Positions 5,445 to 6,041 of a stretch of 6,041 nt of DNA are shown one piece after another. Each line of letters begins with the position of its first letter. Position 1 is the first letter of the stretch. The DNA comes from Pseudomonadota bacterium (GTDB lineage: Bacteria > Desulfobacterota > Desulfarculia > Desulfarculales > JAHJDS01), in NCBI GenBank assembly GCA_018812395.1, contig JAHJDS010000172.1, positions 1 through 6,041 of the forward strand, given 5' to 3'. A program made the translations under genes and the position numbers. The notes beneath the pieces were generated by a model. The model was not told where the DNA came from. It ran no database searches and saw only the letters and a program-made list of their open reading frames with translations.

Positions 5445-5464
5445 TGGGTCAGACGGCTGACCCA
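5445..5464. promoter_or_regulatory. Perfect hairpin in the leader of the Cys-rich gene
   Basis: TGGGTCAG (5445-5452) and CTGACCCA (5457-5464) form an 8-base-pair perfect stem with a 4-base loop (ACGG). It ends 28 bases before the ATG at 5493. No T-run follows, so it is not a standard terminator. It could be an operator or an mRNA leader structure. No convincing -35/-10 pair was found between it and 5342. Confidence 0.45.
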
Positions 5465-5482
5465 GAGACCAACAACCCAGGC

Positions 5483-5487
5483 GGAGG
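5483..5487 (+). promoter_or_regulatory. Strong ribosome binding site of the Cys-rich gene
   Basis: GGAGG followed by TGAAA lies five bases before the ATG at 5493. Its strength and spacing decide the start and support the plus strand as coding, against a long open minus-strand frame opposite it. Confidence 0.75.
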
Positions 5488-5492
5488 TGAAA

Positions 5493-6041
5493 ATGAGGCG
5501 TTGGCGAATGAATGTCACGGGGCTGATGGCCTTGGGATTGATCTTTTTGTTCGGGTGGTCCTGCGTTCCGCCGGCTGAAATACCCCTCACCCCGGTCTGT
5601 CCCTATGGCCTGTTCTGGGACGCCGACAGGCAACAGTGCGTGGACTATGCCGACCGCTGTCCTTCCGGCACGAGTTGGCATCCCTTCCGTCGGATGTGCC
5701 TGCCGATCAGGGTGAAGTGTCCACCGGGGACCAGGTGGGACTTTAACCAGAATCGGTGCGTGGCCTGGCGGATCGTCTGCCCACCCGGGACATACTGGAA
5801 TCCGGGCCGGCGACGCTGTATCGGCCGACGGGTCGTTTGCCCGCCGGGCACCAGGTGGGACGCCAGGTGGAAGAGGTGCGTGCCCAAGAGGAAGGTCTGC
5901 CCGCCGGGACAACGTTGGGACCCTGTCCGTCGGCGGTGCGTGAGAGCCTGCCCCATGGGCCAACGCTGGTCACCCCGTTTGAACCGATGCGTCGTCGCCT
6001 GCCGGCCGGGACAGAGGTGGGACCCCAGGCAGCGCCGGTGC
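5493..6041 (+). CDS. Secreted Cys-rich CPxGxxW-repeat protein (3' end missing)
   Basis: The first 183 codons are visible and the frame is still open at the window edge. An N-terminal signal (Arg2, Arg3, Arg5; hydrophobic core about 9-22) ends at Cys24. The sequence before Cys24 (FGWS) is a poor lipobox, so a lipoprotein is possible but not assured. From Cys36 there are eight units of the form C-P-x-G-x-x-W-(D/N/H/S)-x5-C, each exactly 14 residues from Cys to Cys, such as CPPGTRWDARWKRC. The linkers are six residues after units 1-5 and three after units 6 and 7. One Cys pair per unit suggests a chain of small disulphide-closed loops formed outside the cytoplasm. The pattern recalls short Cys-rich extracellular binding modules, but I cannot assign a family. 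The protein is very basic (Arg/Lys-rich linkers), which would favour binding to anionic polymers; that is inference. It is divergent from the tape-measure remnant and not obviously part of the tail cluster. Confidence 0.85.
   Translation, partial: MRRWRMNVTGLMALGLIFLFGWSCVPPAEIPLTPVCPYGLFWDADRQQCVDYADRCPSGTSWHPFRRMCLPIRVKCPPGTRWDFNQNRCVAWRIVCPPGTYWNPGRRRCIGRRVVCPPGTRWDARWKRCVPKRKVCPPGQRWDPVRRRCVRACPMGQRWSPRLNRCVVACRPGQRWDPRQRRC
5598..6041 (+). repeat. Coding tandem repeat, 60-base then 51-base period
   Basis: Eight units begin at the Cys codons at 5598, 5658, 5718, 5778, 5838, 5898, 5949 and 6000. The first five intervals are 60 bases and the last two 51. The DNA of units 3-6 is similar (recurring TGCCCGCCGGG-type blocks), so the array grew by duplication. 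It continues past the window edge. Confidence 0.85.

Noticed and set aside
5493..5566. Lipoprotein call for the Cys-rich protein based on Cys24
   Set aside because: The residues before Cys24 (Gly-Trp-Ser) do not fit the usual lipobox, so only a general export signal is claimed.
5400..5963. 187-codon minus-strand open frame
   Set aside because: It lies opposite the Cys-rich gene, which has a strong ribosome binding site, a signal peptide and a regular Cys/Trp repeat. The minus-strand translation is a Pro/Arg/Gly-rich shadow of that repeat.

Overview
The window looks like a fragment of a Gram-negative bacterial chromosome carrying a degraded phage-tail (prophage or tailocin-like) gene cluster into which host-type exported-protein genes have been interspersed. 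The evidence is a tape-measure protein with the typical C-terminal Gly-Gly / 'LIGEGSRHEAVVPLP' segment, several minus-strand tail-gene fragments, and three plus-strand genes whose products start with export signals. The species cannot be named from the sequence. Base composition is mosaic: the tail genes and the Cys-rich gene are GC-rich, while the first TPR gene, the first 250 bases and part of the tape-measure gene are clearly AT-richer.

Layout, left to right: the 3' end of an unknown plus-strand gene (1-87); a 23-codon minus-strand gene start that stops prematurely (122-193); a sigma70-type promoter and TPR gene 1 (290-1117, plus) with a hairpin after it; a 9-codon minus-strand gene start with a strong ribosome binding site (1158-1187); an intact 712-residue tape-measure gene (1336-3474, minus); a near-consensus promoter and TPR gene 2 (3564-4490, plus); a shortened minus-strand tail-type gene (4517-4744) and the possible tail end of the gene before it (4745-4828); a scrambled stretch with a 33-base direct repeat and a possible transposase relic (4909-5064); the C-terminal remnant of a second tape-measure gene (5048-5341, minus); and the first 183 codons of a secreted Cys-rich repeat protein (5493 to the window edge, plus).

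The striking point is the alternation. Plus-strand genes end 26-40 bases from the stop codon of a shortened minus-strand gene, and the two complete TPR genes begin, each with its own promoter, just outside the ribosome binding site of the next minus-strand gene. This is best explained by independently transcribed cargo ('moron'-like) genes having replaced the 3' parts of tail genes. The tail module is very unlikely to make a particle as it stands. The TPR proteins and the Cys-rich protein are probably exported and act in or beyond the periplasm, but the sequence does not reveal their partners.
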